This document shows, piece after piece, positions 54,044-64,000 of a DNA stretch of 64,000 nt (the first letter of the stretch is position 1; the number at the start of each line of letters is the position of its first letter). The position numbers and the translations under genes are program-made. The stretch comes from an uncultured Blastocatellia bacterium. GTDB taxonomy: Bacteria > Acidobacteriota > Blastocatellia > HR10. The stretch lies in contig CALHAI010000002.1 of NCBI GenBank assembly GCA_937934295.1, positions 62,001-126,000 on the forward strand, given 5' to 3'. The notes beneath the pieces are model-generated. The model was not told where the DNA came from. It ran no database searches and saw only the letters and a program-made list of their open reading frames with translations.

Positions 54044-55399
54044 TCACGGTCTCAGCGGCGAGATGCCAAGCGCGCGCATGCGGCGATAGAGATGGCTGCG
54101 ATCCATCCCCATGGCCTCGGCCGCGCGCGTGACGTTGCCGTGATGTTCGGCGAGCTTCTGCAGGATATACTGGCGCTCGAAGGCTTCGACGGCCTCTTGA
54201 AAGGTCTTGTACTCGGCGCGCTCGGCCAGCGCGAGCGGATCGCCGAGCAAGGGGGGGAGATCGTCGGCATCCACGACCGGGCGCGCCCACATGATGACGA
54301 TGCGTTCGACGATGTTCCGCAGCTCGCGCACGTTCCCCGGCCAATGATATTCCTGCAGCCGCGCGATCGCCGCCGGCGTGAATTCTTTCGGCGCGCGCAT
54401 GTAGGCGCGGGAGAATTTTCGATTGAAATGCTCCACAAGCAGCGGAATATCCTCCACGCGCTCGCGTAGGGGAGGGACGACGAAGGGGATGACATTCAGC
54501 CGATAGAAGAGGTCTTCGCGAAATTCGCCGCGCTCGATGAGCCGCTGCAGGTTCTTGTTCGTCGCCGCGATGACGCGCACGTCCACGTCAATCCACACAT
54601 TGCTGCCGAGCGGCTGAATCCGCCCCTCTTCGAGCGCGCGCAAGATCTTCGCTTGCGTGCGAAGGCTCATGTCGCCGATCTCATCCAGAAAGAGCGTCGC
54701 CCCATCGGCTAGCTCGAACTTCCCCTGACGCGCCGTCATCGCTCCGGTAAACGCTCCCTTGACGTGCCCGAACAGCTCCGACTCGACCAACTCCTCCGGG
54801 ATGGCCGAACAGTTGACCTCGACGAACGGCTTCGCCGCGCGCCGCGAGGTGGCATGCAGCGCGCGCGCGACCAACTCCTTCCCCGTACCGGATTCCCCGT
54901 AGATGAGCACGCGCCCATCCGTGGGCGCGACCAGGGCGATTTGCTGTCGGAGCGCGCGCATGGGAACGCTCTCGCCGATCATCTCATAATCGCGCACGAG
55001 ACGCTCCTGTAACTCCCGCGCCTCCCGCTCCAAGCGCTTCTGCTCAATCGCATTCTTGACCGTGAGTAACGTCCGTTCCAGCGAGAGCGGCTTCTCCAAG
55101 AAATCGAACGCGCCCAGCTTGGTCGCCTGCACGGCCATTTGAATCGTCCCATGCCCGGAGATGATCACCACGGCTACATCCGGCGCCAGCTCGCGCACCC
55201 GTCGCAGCGTCTCCAATCCATCCATTCCGGGAAGCCAAATGTCCAGGAGCACACAACTGTATGGCCGACGCTCGAACGCCGCCAGACACGCCTCGCCACT
55301 TTCGACGGCCTCGACGACAAATCCTTCATCTTCGAGGATGGACTTGAGCGACTGTCGAATCCCCTCCTCGTCATCCACGATCAAGATCGAATGAGCCAT
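54044..55399 (-). CDS. NtrX-like sigma54-dependent response regulator
   Basis: The 451-residue protein has a receiver domain with phospho-acceptor Asp53 ([12 protein letters not shown]), an AAA+ domain with Walker A GESGTGKE and intact GAFTGA ([15 protein letters not shown]), and a Fis-type helix-turn-helix ([21 protein letters not shown]). By homology of its partner it is NtrX-like and would turn on sigma54 promoters. The kinase gene lies 16 bases upstream. A short hairpin without a T-run (CTTGCT/AGCAAG, about 54006-54021) follows. Confidence 0.93.
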   Translation of the reverse strand: MAHSILIVDDEEGIRQSLKSILEDEGFVVEAVESGEACLAAFERRPYSCVLLDIWLPGMDGLETLRRVRELAPDVAVVIISGHGTIQMAVQATKLGAFDFLEKPLSLERTLLTVKNAIEQKRLEREARELQERLVRDYEMIGESVPMRALRQQIALVAPTDGRVLIYGESGTGKELVARALHATSRRAAKPFVEVNCSAIPEELVESELFGHVKGAFTGAMTARQGKFELADGATLFLDEIGDMSLRTQAKILRALEEGRIQPLGSNVWIDVDVRVIAATNKNLQRLIERGEFREDLFYRLNVIPFVVPPLRERVEDIPLLVEHFNRKFSRAYMRAPKEFTPAAIARLQEYHWPGNVRELRNIVERIVIMWARPVVDADDLPPLLGDPLALAERAEYKTFQEAVEAFERQYILQKLAEHHGNVTRAAEAMGMDRSHLYRRMRALGISPLRP

Positions 55400-55415
55400 A
55401 GGCGATCACGCTCGT

Positions 55416-57635
<2,220 letters not shown>

Positions 57636-58057
57636 AAGCGGGGGAATTGTACCAAACCCCCAGGCGTGAGTTCCATGCACGTTCCCGAACGCATCGCGCG
57701 GGCGGCTCGGCTCACCGCAAAGGCGAGAAGATTGAGCGAATGCTCGAGGAACCCAAGCTGAGCGCCTGAAGGCCTCGCATCCCGCTGAAGGGGGCATACG
57801 AGTGCGCGAACGGATCGCGCGCTGGGCTTTGGACGAAATACGTTTCAGGACCTCGATCCGCGCCCGAGACGCGAGATCGCTTTCGGGGAGAAGGCGAGAC
57901 GTCACCTCACCTTCGAACGGTTCAACATCCTCAAGTGGTGCTCTGAAGCCGGCGGAAAGATGAGCTGGCTCTTGGCCGCGCGTCTCAGGTCGAGGCCACC
58001 CATCCTTCCGCGCACAAGCCGCAGGTCAGGCCCACGGCCTCGAAAGGCTGAGGGCGA
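57636..58057. other. Intergenic region of 422 bases, no gene recognised
   Basis: This lies between rplI and the NtrY-like kinase gene, both on the minus strand. No ORF with recognisable similarity, tRNA or strong terminator is seen. It probably contains the kinase promoter, but no clear -35/-10 pair stands out. Confidence 0.5.
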
Positions 58058-58525
58058 TTACTCGTGTTCGCTCTCCTCGCGAACGACCTGAATCCGAATC
58101 TCGGCCGTCACGTCCCGATGAAGTTTCACCGGGATCGTGTACTCGCCCAGGTACTTGATTGGATGCTCGATGAGGATCTTTCGACGATCCACCTCGATCC
58201 CCCGTTCGGCCAACGCCGCGGCGATGTCCATCGCCGTGACCGAACCAAAGAGCATATCCTGATCCCCGACCTTGCGCGGGAACGTGAGGACCAGTTCCTT
58301 AAGCCGTTCGGCCAAGGCTTCGGCGTGCGCTCGCTCGCGCGTTTCCCGGCGCTCGAGGAGCTGCTTCTCCTGCTCGATCGCCCTCACGTTCGTTGCCGTA
58401 GCGAGCACGGCCAGCCCGCGCGGCAGAAGATAATTCCGCGCATAGCCGGCCTTCACCCGCACGATCTGCCCCCGCCGTCCCAAATGTTCGACGTCTTCTC
58501 GCAATAAGACTTCGACCGTGGCCAT
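58058..58525 (-). CDS. rplI: Ribosomal protein L9
   Basis: The 155-residue large-subunit protein has the L9 N-terminal signature VEVLLREDVEHLGRRGQIVRVKAGYARNYLLPRGLA, the long connecting helix (EQEKQLLERRETRERAHAEALAERL), and the C-terminal domain with DMLFGSVTAMDIAAAL. AAGGAGGGAAC precedes the ATG at 58525; an in-frame start at 58753 lies in rpsR. It is the last gene of the rpsF-rpsR-rplI group. Confidence 0.97.
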   Translation of the reverse strand: MATVEVLLREDVEHLGRRGQIVRVKAGYARNYLLPRGLAVLATATNVRAIEQEKQLLERRETRERAHAEALAERLKELVLTFPRKVGDQDMLFGSVTAMDIAAALAERGIEVDRRKILIEHPIKYLGEYTIPVKLHRDVTAEIRIQVVREESEHE

Positions 58526-58560
58526 ACGAGTTCCCTCCTTGTGCGCAAGACCTCCGCGGC

Positions 58561-58827
58561 TCAATCCGTCACGTACGGCAAAAGCGCCATATTGCGCGCC
58601 CGCTTGATGGCGCGCGTCAACATGCGCTGATGCGGCGCGCACACACCGGAGAGACGGCGCGGCATGATCTTCCCGCGTTCGGGGATGAAGGCCTTCAATG
58701 TCTCGACGTCCTTGTAGTCGATCAAATCCACCTTCTCTCGACAGAACCGGCATTCGCGACGACGGCGGATTCGCTGCGACGTCATCCCACCGATCGTCGC
58801 CGATGCGACGCTCACATTCTCAGCCAT
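58561..58827 (-). CDS. rpsR: Ribosomal protein S18
   Basis: The 88-residue small-subunit protein shows the S18 core: [41 protein letters not shown], then the C-terminal [12 protein letters not shown]. The CxxC and following Cys/His make it a possible zinc-binding (C+) form. It lies 35 bases before rplI. No ssb gene separates it from rpsF, unlike in many bacteria. Confidence 0.96.
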   Translation of the reverse strand: MAENVSVASATIGGMTSQRIRRRRECRFCREKVDLIDYKDVETLKAFIPERGKIMPRRLSGVCAPHQRMLTRAIKRARNMALLPYVTD

Positions 58828-58875
58828 CTTCGGCCACCTCCTTCCCTTAGAGCTTCGCCCGCTTTAGCAAGGGCC

Positions 58876-59298
58876 TCACGACTTCGCCTCCTCCCCGCCC
58901 TTGCCCCGCGCTCCGGGTTTCTGCTCTCGCGCCTGCCGCGAGGCCGCCACCTGTGCCCGACGCGTCGCCTTTCGCTGCCGTCGGCGCTTCATTCGCTCCG
59001 CCCGTCGCAGCTCCTCATCTATTCGAATGATGAGATGGCGCAGCACGGCGTCCGAGACGCGCAAGCGGCGATCCAATTCCGCCACTTCCGCCCCATTCCC
59101 CTCGAAATGCAGGAGCACGTACGTCCCCTCGCGCACGTGATTGATCTCATACGCGAGTTGACGACGTCCGAGGTTCTGAACGTTGGTGACGGTCGCCCCC
59201 ACATTCGCGAGGTATCCCTTCATTTGTTCGGTGAGGGCCGCCGTCTCCTGATCGGACAACGTCGGGCGAACGATGAAGAGAAGTTCGTATTTTCTCAT
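58876..59298 (-). CDS. rpsF: Ribosomal protein S6 with extended basic tail
   Basis: The 140-residue protein opens with MRKYELLFIVRPTLSDQETA and has the S6 core, including NLGRRQLAYEINHVREGTYVLLHF. After about residue 95 an Arg/Lys-rich tail of about 45 residues follows (RRAERMKRRRQRKATRRAQV), absent from most S6 proteins, probably contacting rRNA. The start at 59298 has GAGGAAGGG upstream; a longer in-frame start has no support. It lies 48 bases before rpsR. Confidence 0.95.
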   Translation of the reverse strand: MRKYELLFIVRPTLSDQETAALTEQMKGYLANVGATVTNVQNLGRRQLAYEINHVREGTYVLLHFEGNGAEVAELDRRLRVSDAVLRHLIIRIDEELRRAERMKRRRQRKATRRAQVAASRQAREQKPGARGKGGEEAKS

Positions 59299-59368
59299 CC
59301 CTTCCTCCTCACGGATGTTCGTCGTTTCCCGAACAGCTCCGCCCATCGGGCGAAGCGAGGAGTCCCCC

Positions 59369-59989
59369 TCATCTCTTCCCACTCTCGGAATAGTGGGCGA
59401 CCGGCGAAGGGTCCGCGAGCGCCGGCCCCCGCGCGTTGAATTCGGCCATCGCGCGCTCGATCCCCTCCTGCGCCCAGCGCCATGCGGCCGCGACAGCGCG
59501 CTCGATCATCTCCTCCACGATCGGTTCCTCCTCGGGCTCGAACGGAGAGAGGACGAACGCGACCGTATCCGCGATCGAAGCATTCGGTCGAATTCCCAGC
59601 CGCAAGCGCGGGAATTCAACGCTGGAGAGCGCTTCGATCACCGAGGACAACCCGCGATGGCCACCCGCGCTCCCCTTGCGGCGGATTCGGATCGTCCCCA
59701 AGGGGAGGTCGAGATCATCGAGCACGACCAAAAGTCCCTCTAAGGGGATCTCATATCGTCGAACCAATTCCCCAACAGCGCGCCCGCTCAGGTTCATGTA
59801 CGTCTGGGGCTTGGCCAATAGGAGGGACAGCTCGTCCATTCGCGCCATTCCGACAAGCGCATGGGCTTCGTGCCACATCCAGGTCGTGCCGAGCTTCTCC
59901 GCCAGACGATCCACCACGCGAAATCCCAGGTTATGCCGCGTTCGAGCATACGCCTGACCGGGATTGCCGAGTCCGACGATCAACTTCAT
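59369..59989 (-). CDS. pth: Peptidyl-tRNA hydrolase
   Basis: The 206-residue enzyme recycles peptidyl-tRNA that drops from ribosomes. Motifs: IVGLGNPGQAYARTRHNLGFRVVD with catalytic His, KPQTYMNLSGRAVGELV, VVLDDLDLPLGTIRIRRKGSAGGHRGLSSV with catalytic Asp and His. Its ATG overlaps the rplY stop by four bases, a classic gene pair in bacteria. Confidence 0.97.
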   Translation of the reverse strand: MKLIVGLGNPGQAYARTRHNLGFRVVDRLAEKLGTTWMWHEAHALVGMARMDELSLLLAKPQTYMNLSGRAVGELVRRYEIPLEGLLVVLDDLDLPLGTIRIRRKGSAGGHRGLSSVIEALSSVEFPRLRLGIRPNASIADTVAFVLSPFEPEEEPIVEEMIERAVAAAWRWAQEGIERAMAEFNARGPALADPSPVAHYSESGKR

Positions 59990-60630
59990 TCTTCCTCCTC
60001 TTCCACCTTCCCCTTCTTGATGACTTCGGGCTCGACCGGCGTCGTCGGCGCAGCCGCCGCCTCCTCCTCGGTCACACGCGGCGCGAGCACGCTCACGATC
60101 ACGCGCTCCGGATCATCGAGGATGCGAATGCGATCGCCAAGCTGCAGGTCTTTCACGGCGAGGTGATCGCCGATCTCCAACGCGCTCACGTCCACTTGAA
60201 GGCGCGAGGGGATCTCCGCCGGTAGGCACTCGATCTCCAGCTCATGCGTGGCGAAATCGAGCAATCCACCGCGTCGGACGCCGATGGCTTCGCCAACAAG
60301 CTCCACCGGGACCTTCACGCGCGTGGGCTTGCCGAGATCCACACGCAGGAAATCCACATGCAGGAGCACGCCCGTGATCGGATCCAGTTGCCAATCCTTG
60401 ATGATCACCGGCACCGTATCCCCATTCAGGACGAGCGAGAAGATGCTCGTGTGCCCATACCTTCGGAAGATCTCCAGTACCCGCGCTTTCTCCACGGTGA
60501 TCGGGACGGGCGGCTCCATGCCTCCGTAGAGGATCGCTGGGATCTTTCCGGCGCGGCGCAACTGCCGCGCTCCGCCTTTGCCCAGGCGCGTCCGAATGTC
60601 CGCTGACACCGTCACGTCCAAAAGGCTCAT
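59986..60630 (-). CDS. rplY: Ribosomal protein L25/TL5 (general stress protein Ctc type)
   Basis: The 214-residue protein binds 5S rRNA through the N-terminal L25 domain (TRLGKGGARQLRRAGKIPAILYGG, LDPITGVLLHVDFLRVDLGK) and has the TL5/Ctc-type beta-domain C-terminally (HELEIECLPAEIPSRLQVDVSAL). It ends in an acidic KKGKVEEEEE tail. Placement between prs and pth is the standard bacterial order. Confidence 0.96.
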   Translation of the reverse strand: MSLLDVTVSADIRTRLGKGGARQLRRAGKIPAILYGGMEPPVPITVEKARVLEIFRRYGHTSIFSLVLNGDTVPVIIKDWQLDPITGVLLHVDFLRVDLGKPTRVKVPVELVGEAIGVRRGGLLDFATHELEIECLPAEIPSRLQVDVSALEIGDHLAVKDLQLGDRIRILDDPERVIVSVLAPRVTEEEAAAAPTTPVEPEVIKKGKVEEEEE

Positions 60631-60659
60631 AGAACGCCCTCCTCACCTGGCGATACGCT

Positions 60660-61598
60660 TCAAATGAACAACCGGCTGACGGATGTCTCCTCGTGAATCG
60701 AGCGGATCGCTTCACCCAGCAGCGGGGCGACGCTCAGGCAGGTGATCTTCGCGACATGTTGGCCGCGCAAGGAGAGTGGAATCGTATTGGTCACGACGAC
60801 TTCCCGCAACGGCGTGCGCTCGATCCGCTCGATGGCCGGTCCGGAGAAGACCGCATGCGTGCAGCACGCATAGACCTCGCGCGCCCCGCCCTCCAGCAAG
60901 GCCTCGGTCACCTCGGTCAGCGTGCCCGCCGTATCAATCATGTCATCCACGATGAGCGCCGTGCGCCCTTTGACTTCCCCAATGATGTGAAGGACCTCGG
61001 CGACGTTGGCCCGTTCGCGCCGCTTATCAATGATGGCCAATTCCGCGTTCAAGCGTTTCGCATACGCGCGCGCGCGCTCGACCCCGCCAGCATCTGGAGA
61101 GACAACGACCAAGTCCGGGATCGCCTTCCGGCGGAAATACTCGACGAGCACCGGAGCGGCGAAGAGATGATCCACCGGGATGCTGAAGAAGCCTTGAATC
61201 TGGCCGGCATGCAAATCCATCGTCAAGACGCGCGAGGCGCCCGCCGTCGTCAGCAGATCGGCCACGAGCTTGGCCGAGATGGGCACACGCGGCTTGTCCT
61301 TCCGGTCCTGTCGCGCATAGCCGAAATAGGGGATCACCGCCGTGATCCGCTGCGCCGACGCGCGCCGAAAGGCATCCAGCATGATGAGCAGCTCCATCAG
61401 ATTGGAATCCACCGGAGGACAGGTGGACTGGATGACGAAGACATCGGCGCCGCGCACGTTCTCCAGGATCTGGAATTGAATCTCGCCATCGCTGAAGCGT
61501 CCGAGGAATGCATCGCCCAAGGGGACCTTCAGGTACCGACAGATCTCCTCAGCCAAGGCTCGGTTCGAGTTCCCGGAGAAGATCTTCATCCCGTTCAT
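60660..61598 (-). CDS. prs: Ribose-phosphate pyrophosphokinase
   Basis: The 312-residue enzyme makes PRPP from ribose 5-phosphate and ATP for nucleotide, His, Trp and NAD synthesis (the nadC product uses it). Motifs: [97 protein letters not shown] and the PRPP loop [13 protein letters not shown]. Complete length. It lies 29 bases before rplY. Confidence 0.97.
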   Translation of the reverse strand: MNGMKIFSGNSNRALAEEICRYLKVPLGDAFLGRFSDGEIQFQILENVRGADVFVIQSTCPPVDSNLMELLIMLDAFRRASAQRITAVIPYFGYARQDRKDKPRVPISAKLVADLLTTAGASRVLTMDLHAGQIQGFFSIPVDHLFAAPVLVEYFRRKAIPDLVVVSPDAGGVERARAYAKRLNAELAIIDKRRERANVAEVLHIIGEVKGRTALIVDDMIDTAGTLTEVTEALLEGGAREVYACCTHAVFSGPAIERIERTPLREVVVTNTIPLSLRGQHVAKITCLSVAPLLGEAIRSIHEETSVSRLFI

Positions 61599-61701
61599 CC
61601 GTTTCGCCCTCGCCCTCCTGAGAATCCTTCACCGCCACGATGGCGGCCACTTTCGGTTTCAAGGTGTGCAGATCGTCGGCACAGAACCTTCGGGAGGGGA
61701 A

Positions 61702-61776
61702 TGGCTGGAGGGGAAGGACTCGAACCTTCAAACCCGGCTCCAAAGGCCGGTGTGATGCCTGTTTCACCACCCTCCA
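61702..61776 (-). tRNA. tRNA-Gln (anticodon TTG)
   Basis: Read on the minus strand, the acceptor TGGAGGG (starting at 61776) pairs with CCCTCCA, followed by G and an encoded CCA ending at 61702. The anticodon stem CCGGC/GCCGG holds loop CTTTGGA, giving anticodon TTG, which reads CAA. The T-loop TTCGAGT is in place. It lies between ispE and prs. Confidence 0.96.
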
Positions 61777-61807
61777 GCATCTCCGATCATCCGACACGTG
61801 AGCTCTC

Positions 61808-62758
61808 TCAAGGGCCGCTCGCTTCGCCCGAAAGGCTGGCCACAAGGCGCGCCCAATACTCAGGCCGATCCACCGTCCGCGTTCGCGCTCGCCACCACCC
61901 GAGCGCGGCCAAGGCCGATTCCGCCCACCTCGCCTCGCGCTCGCTTTCAAAGACTCCGAAGATCGTCGGCCCGCTTCCCGAGAGGCCGACGCACAGCGCT
62001 CCACACCCCCGCAGCCGGTCGAGCCCACGCGTCAGCTCTGGATACCGCTCTCGCACAAGCGCCTCGAAATCATTCCCCGCGACGATCGCCAAGATGGGCA
62101 CGACCTCTCTTCCCCCTTCATCCCGCCGTACCGCAGGCCACACCCCCACAGCGCGATGCCAAGCCCTTGAGCAAACCGAAATGTTACCTGGGATGCCTCG
62201 TTTTGTCAATTGCCCATAGGCCCAAGATGTCGAGATGGGGAAGCCGGGATTGGCCAGCAACAAGATGTCGGCATGCACGTCCGGCAGCGGATAGACCTCA
62301 TCGCCACGCCCGATCCCTAACGCTGTCCCACCGATGAAGAAGAATGGGACATCGGCACCCAGCTCCCGCCCCAGGTCGAGCATCTGCTCGGGATCGAGCG
62401 CGATCTCCCAAAGTCGCGCCAGCGCCAACAGCGCGACGGCAGCATCGCTGCTGCCGCCCCCAAGCCCCGCCGCCACAGGGATGTGCTTCTCGATCCGAAT
62501 CCGGACCCCGGCCTTCACGCCTTGTGTGCGACGCAGCCGTTCGGCCGCCCGAAAGACGAGGTTCGCCGGCCCAGCCGGAACCTGTGGATGCGCGCACACG
62601 ACTTCAATTCCCTCCTCCGTTCGCTCAAAATGAAGCACGTCCGCGAGGGCGATCGTCTGCAGCACCGTACGGATCTCATGATACCCATCCGGGCGCGGAC
62701 CGAGCACCTCCAGCATCCAATTGACCTTCGCGAAAGCGGGGACGCTCAAGCGCATCAC
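61808..62758 (-). CDS. ispE: 4-diphosphocytidyl-2-C-methyl-D-erythritol kinase
   Basis: The 316-residue GHMP kinase phosphorylates CDP-ME in the non-mevalonate isoprenoid pathway. Motifs: PAFAKVNWMLEVLGPRPDGYHEIRTV (start), PVAAGLGGGSSDAAVALLAL (ATP-binding GHMP loop), GADVPFFFIGGTALGIGRG and LCVGLSGSGPTIFGVF. Its ATG overlaps the stop of the CAP-domain gene by four bases. The ispE-tRNA-Gln-prs-rplY-pth order is common in bacteria. Confidence 0.95.
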   Translation of the reverse strand: MMRLSVPAFAKVNWMLEVLGPRPDGYHEIRTVLQTIALADVLHFERTEEGIEVVCAHPQVPAGPANLVFRAAERLRRTQGVKAGVRIRIEKHIPVAAGLGGGSSDAAVALLALARLWEIALDPEQMLDLGRELGADVPFFFIGGTALGIGRGDEVYPLPDVHADILLLANPGFPISTSWAYGQLTKRGIPGNISVCSRAWHRAVGVWPAVRRDEGGREVVPILAIVAGNDFEALVRERYPELTRGLDRLRGCGALCVGLSGSGPTIFGVFESEREARWAESALAALGWWRARTRTVDRPEYWARLVASLSGEASGP

Positions 62759-63303
62759 GGATCCAGGAAGATTTGCGTGATGTAATACGCCCCGGTCGTG
62801 GCGAGAGCCACGCCGACGCCTGTATATCGGAATGGCCCGAGGAGGTTTCGCTTATGCCATGGGCTCATCATCCAGTGGTGGATCGTCGTGCCCACCGGAT
62901 AGATGGGATCGAAGTTGAGGGCGAGATTTTCGGCCACCGAGCGGTAACGGGCGAAGCCCATTCGCCGCACGCGCGCGTCAAGGTCCTCTCCCTCCGGCGT
63001 GATGTGCCCGAAGAATCGGCGCGCGGCCATATCCTCGCTGTGCCGGCGCGCGACCTCGGCCAACCGCGCATCCCACATGAGAGGGGGAAGACCACGCATC
63101 GCTCGCTCCCGATTTACTCCCTCGAAGATCCACTCCTCCAGGCGCGCGGGCGAGAATCGAACGAGATCATCCCCCGCGCTGGCGGCCTCCTCCGCCCGCG
63201 GATGCACAAGGAGAGCCAAACCGGCAACGGCCACACCGAACGTGAAACGTGCAATGTGGCTCCGTCTCATCGTCACCCCATGGTGGCGCTTCCGGCGTCT
63301 CAT
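62755..63303 (-). CDS. Exported CAP-domain (SCP/PR1-like) protein
   Basis: The 182-residue protein has a TM/signal region (about 18-34, FTFGVAVAGLALLVH) and a CAP domain (about 50-180): VNRERAMRGLPPLMWDARLAEVARRHSEDMAARRFFGH, AENLALN, HHWMMSPWHKRNLLGPFRYTGVGVA. The conserved His and Glu of the CAP cavity are present. Bacterial CAP proteins are extracellular with unclear activity. The ATG at 63303 overlaps the stop of the upstream TPR gene by four bases. Confidence 0.88.
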   Translation of the reverse strand: MRRRKRHHGVTMRRSHIARFTFGVAVAGLALLVHPRAEEAASAGDDLVRFSPARLEEWIFEGVNRERAMRGLPPLMWDARLAEVARRHSEDMAARRFFGHITPEGEDLDARVRRMGFARYRSVAENLALNFDPIYPVGTTIHHWMMSPWHKRNLLGPFRYTGVGVALATTGAYYITQIFLDP

Positions 63304-64000
63304 TTCCGCCCCATCGCCTGACGCAACTTCTCCAACTTCTGCTGGATGCGCTCGCGCTCGCGCGATTCGGTCGCCAACTGCAGAGCGCGCTCATAGGCAT
63401 GAAGCGCTTGCTCGAGCCGACCCCGACGCTGATGGAGATCGCCCAAATGCTCATGGATCGTCGCATCGCGCGGCTGATAGAGCACAGCCTGCTCCAGATA
63501 TCGCTCGGCCTCGTCGAGATTCCCCATCTGGAAGTAAACCCATCCGAGGCTGTCGAGGAACGCGCCATTGTTCGGTTCGATATTCACCGCGCGACGGATC
63601 AACTCCAGCGCTTCCTCCAATCGTTCGCCTCGTTCGGCCAGGTAATAGCCGAGGTTATTGAGAGCCGTCGCATTATCGGCATCACGTTCGAGCACCTGCC
63701 GCAACGTCGCCTCCGCTTCGGCGAAGCGCCCCAATCGCTCCTGAATCAGGCTCAGTTGAATGAGCAAACCGTTGTTGCGGGGATCGCGCTGCAGCGCTTC
63801 CCGCACGACGGCCTCGGCCTCCGCATACCGTTCCGCATCGCTGAGCACGAGGGCCTTCGTCGAGAGCACCTGGATGTCCTCGCTGAGTCCGGTGAGCAGG
63901 CCATCGAGCAGCCGCAGCGCTTCGTCCACCCGCCCCAAGCGTCCAAGGGCCTGCGCCTGCAGGAGCCGAAAGCGACGCTCCTCGGGATACCGCGCGGCCG
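63300..64000 (-). CDS. TPR-repeat protein, 5' end beyond the window
   Basis: The visible 233 residues consist of about six tetratricopeptide repeats (for example ALNNLGYYLAERGERLEEAL and LDSLGWVYFQMGNLDEAERYLEQA) and a basic C-terminal helix. The frame stays open to the window edge and the sequence before the first internal start (ARYPEERRFRLLQAQALGRLG) continues the repeat pattern, so the true start lies outside. A scaffolding role is likely. It leads into the CAP/ispE genes by an ATGA overlap. Confidence 0.85.
   Translation of the reverse strand, partial: AARYPEERRFRLLQAQALGRLGRVDEALRLLDGLLTGLSEDIQVLSTKALVLSDAERYAEAEAVVREALQRDPRNNGLLIQLSLIQERLGRFAEAEATLRQVLERDADNATALNNLGYYLAERGERLEEALELIRRAVNIEPNNGAFLDSLGWVYFQMGNLDEAERYLEQAVLYQPRDATIHEHLGDLHQRRGRLEQALHAYERALQLATESRERERIQQKLEKLRQAMGRK

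Noticed and set aside
61595-61780. 61-residue frame between prs and ispE
   Set aside because: It reads through tRNA-Gln and has no protein features.

Overview
The window reads as chromosomal DNA of a GC-rich, Gram-negative, probably thermophilic bacterium. The best guess is Acidobacteriota (Blastocatellia or a relative), from an Oar-type TonB receptor with an N-terminal carboxypeptidase-regulatory domain, a DUF1800/DUF1501 secreted pair, several FHA, Ser/Thr-kinase and sigma54 regulators, and BamD. Heat-adapted life is suggested by a speD-bpsA pair for branched-chain polyamines and by a Thermus-like seven-iron ferredoxin. No rRNA, CRISPR array or prophage was found. The taxonomic call is inference.

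Layout. 1-1200: remnant of an IS630-type transposase behind an AT-rich promoter, then an HU-like protein. 1287-8137: secreted and redox proteins: DUF1800, DUF1501, a CxxCH/Reeler/dockerin protein, ferredoxin, a cytochrome c'-like protein and a predicted outer-membrane barrel. 8190-20960: a PDZ sensor kinase and NtrC-type regulator, a YhaO/YhaN-like nuclease and SMC-like pair, and a large TonB-dependent receptor. The kinase gene and the receptor gene are each preceded by two TTCC-N8-GGAA boxes 21 bp apart and a sigma54-like GG-N10-GC element. 21050-24391: tRNA-Leu(CAG), a 2H phosphoesterase, a BsuPI-domain protein, an IscS/NifS desulfurase and SAM hydroxide adenosyltransferase.

24306-29964 (minus strand): five tightly packed genes combine zinc ribbons, FHA domains, a Ser/Thr kinase, a SpoIIE/PP2C phosphatase, an RDD membrane protein and a PrsW intramembrane protease. 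They look like one phosphothreonine signalling module and are the strongest candidate for an undescribed system. A divergent promoter drives speD-bpsA.

31835-45166 (minus): a long housekeeping run of overlapping genes: Sir2, larC, metG, tatD, an EEP-family hydrolase, a PASTA protein, rpe, bamD, valS, nadC and two thioredoxin-fold proteins. 45305-52466 (plus): rrf2-sufBCDSU-sufT, which makes Fe-S clusters, then an aldo/keto reductase. 52468-57635 (minus): a TPR protein and an NtrY/NtrX-like two-component pair. 58058-64000 (minus): rplI, rpsR, rpsF, pth, rplY, prs, tRNA-Gln(TTG), ispE, a CAP-domain protein and a TPR protein that runs off the window.
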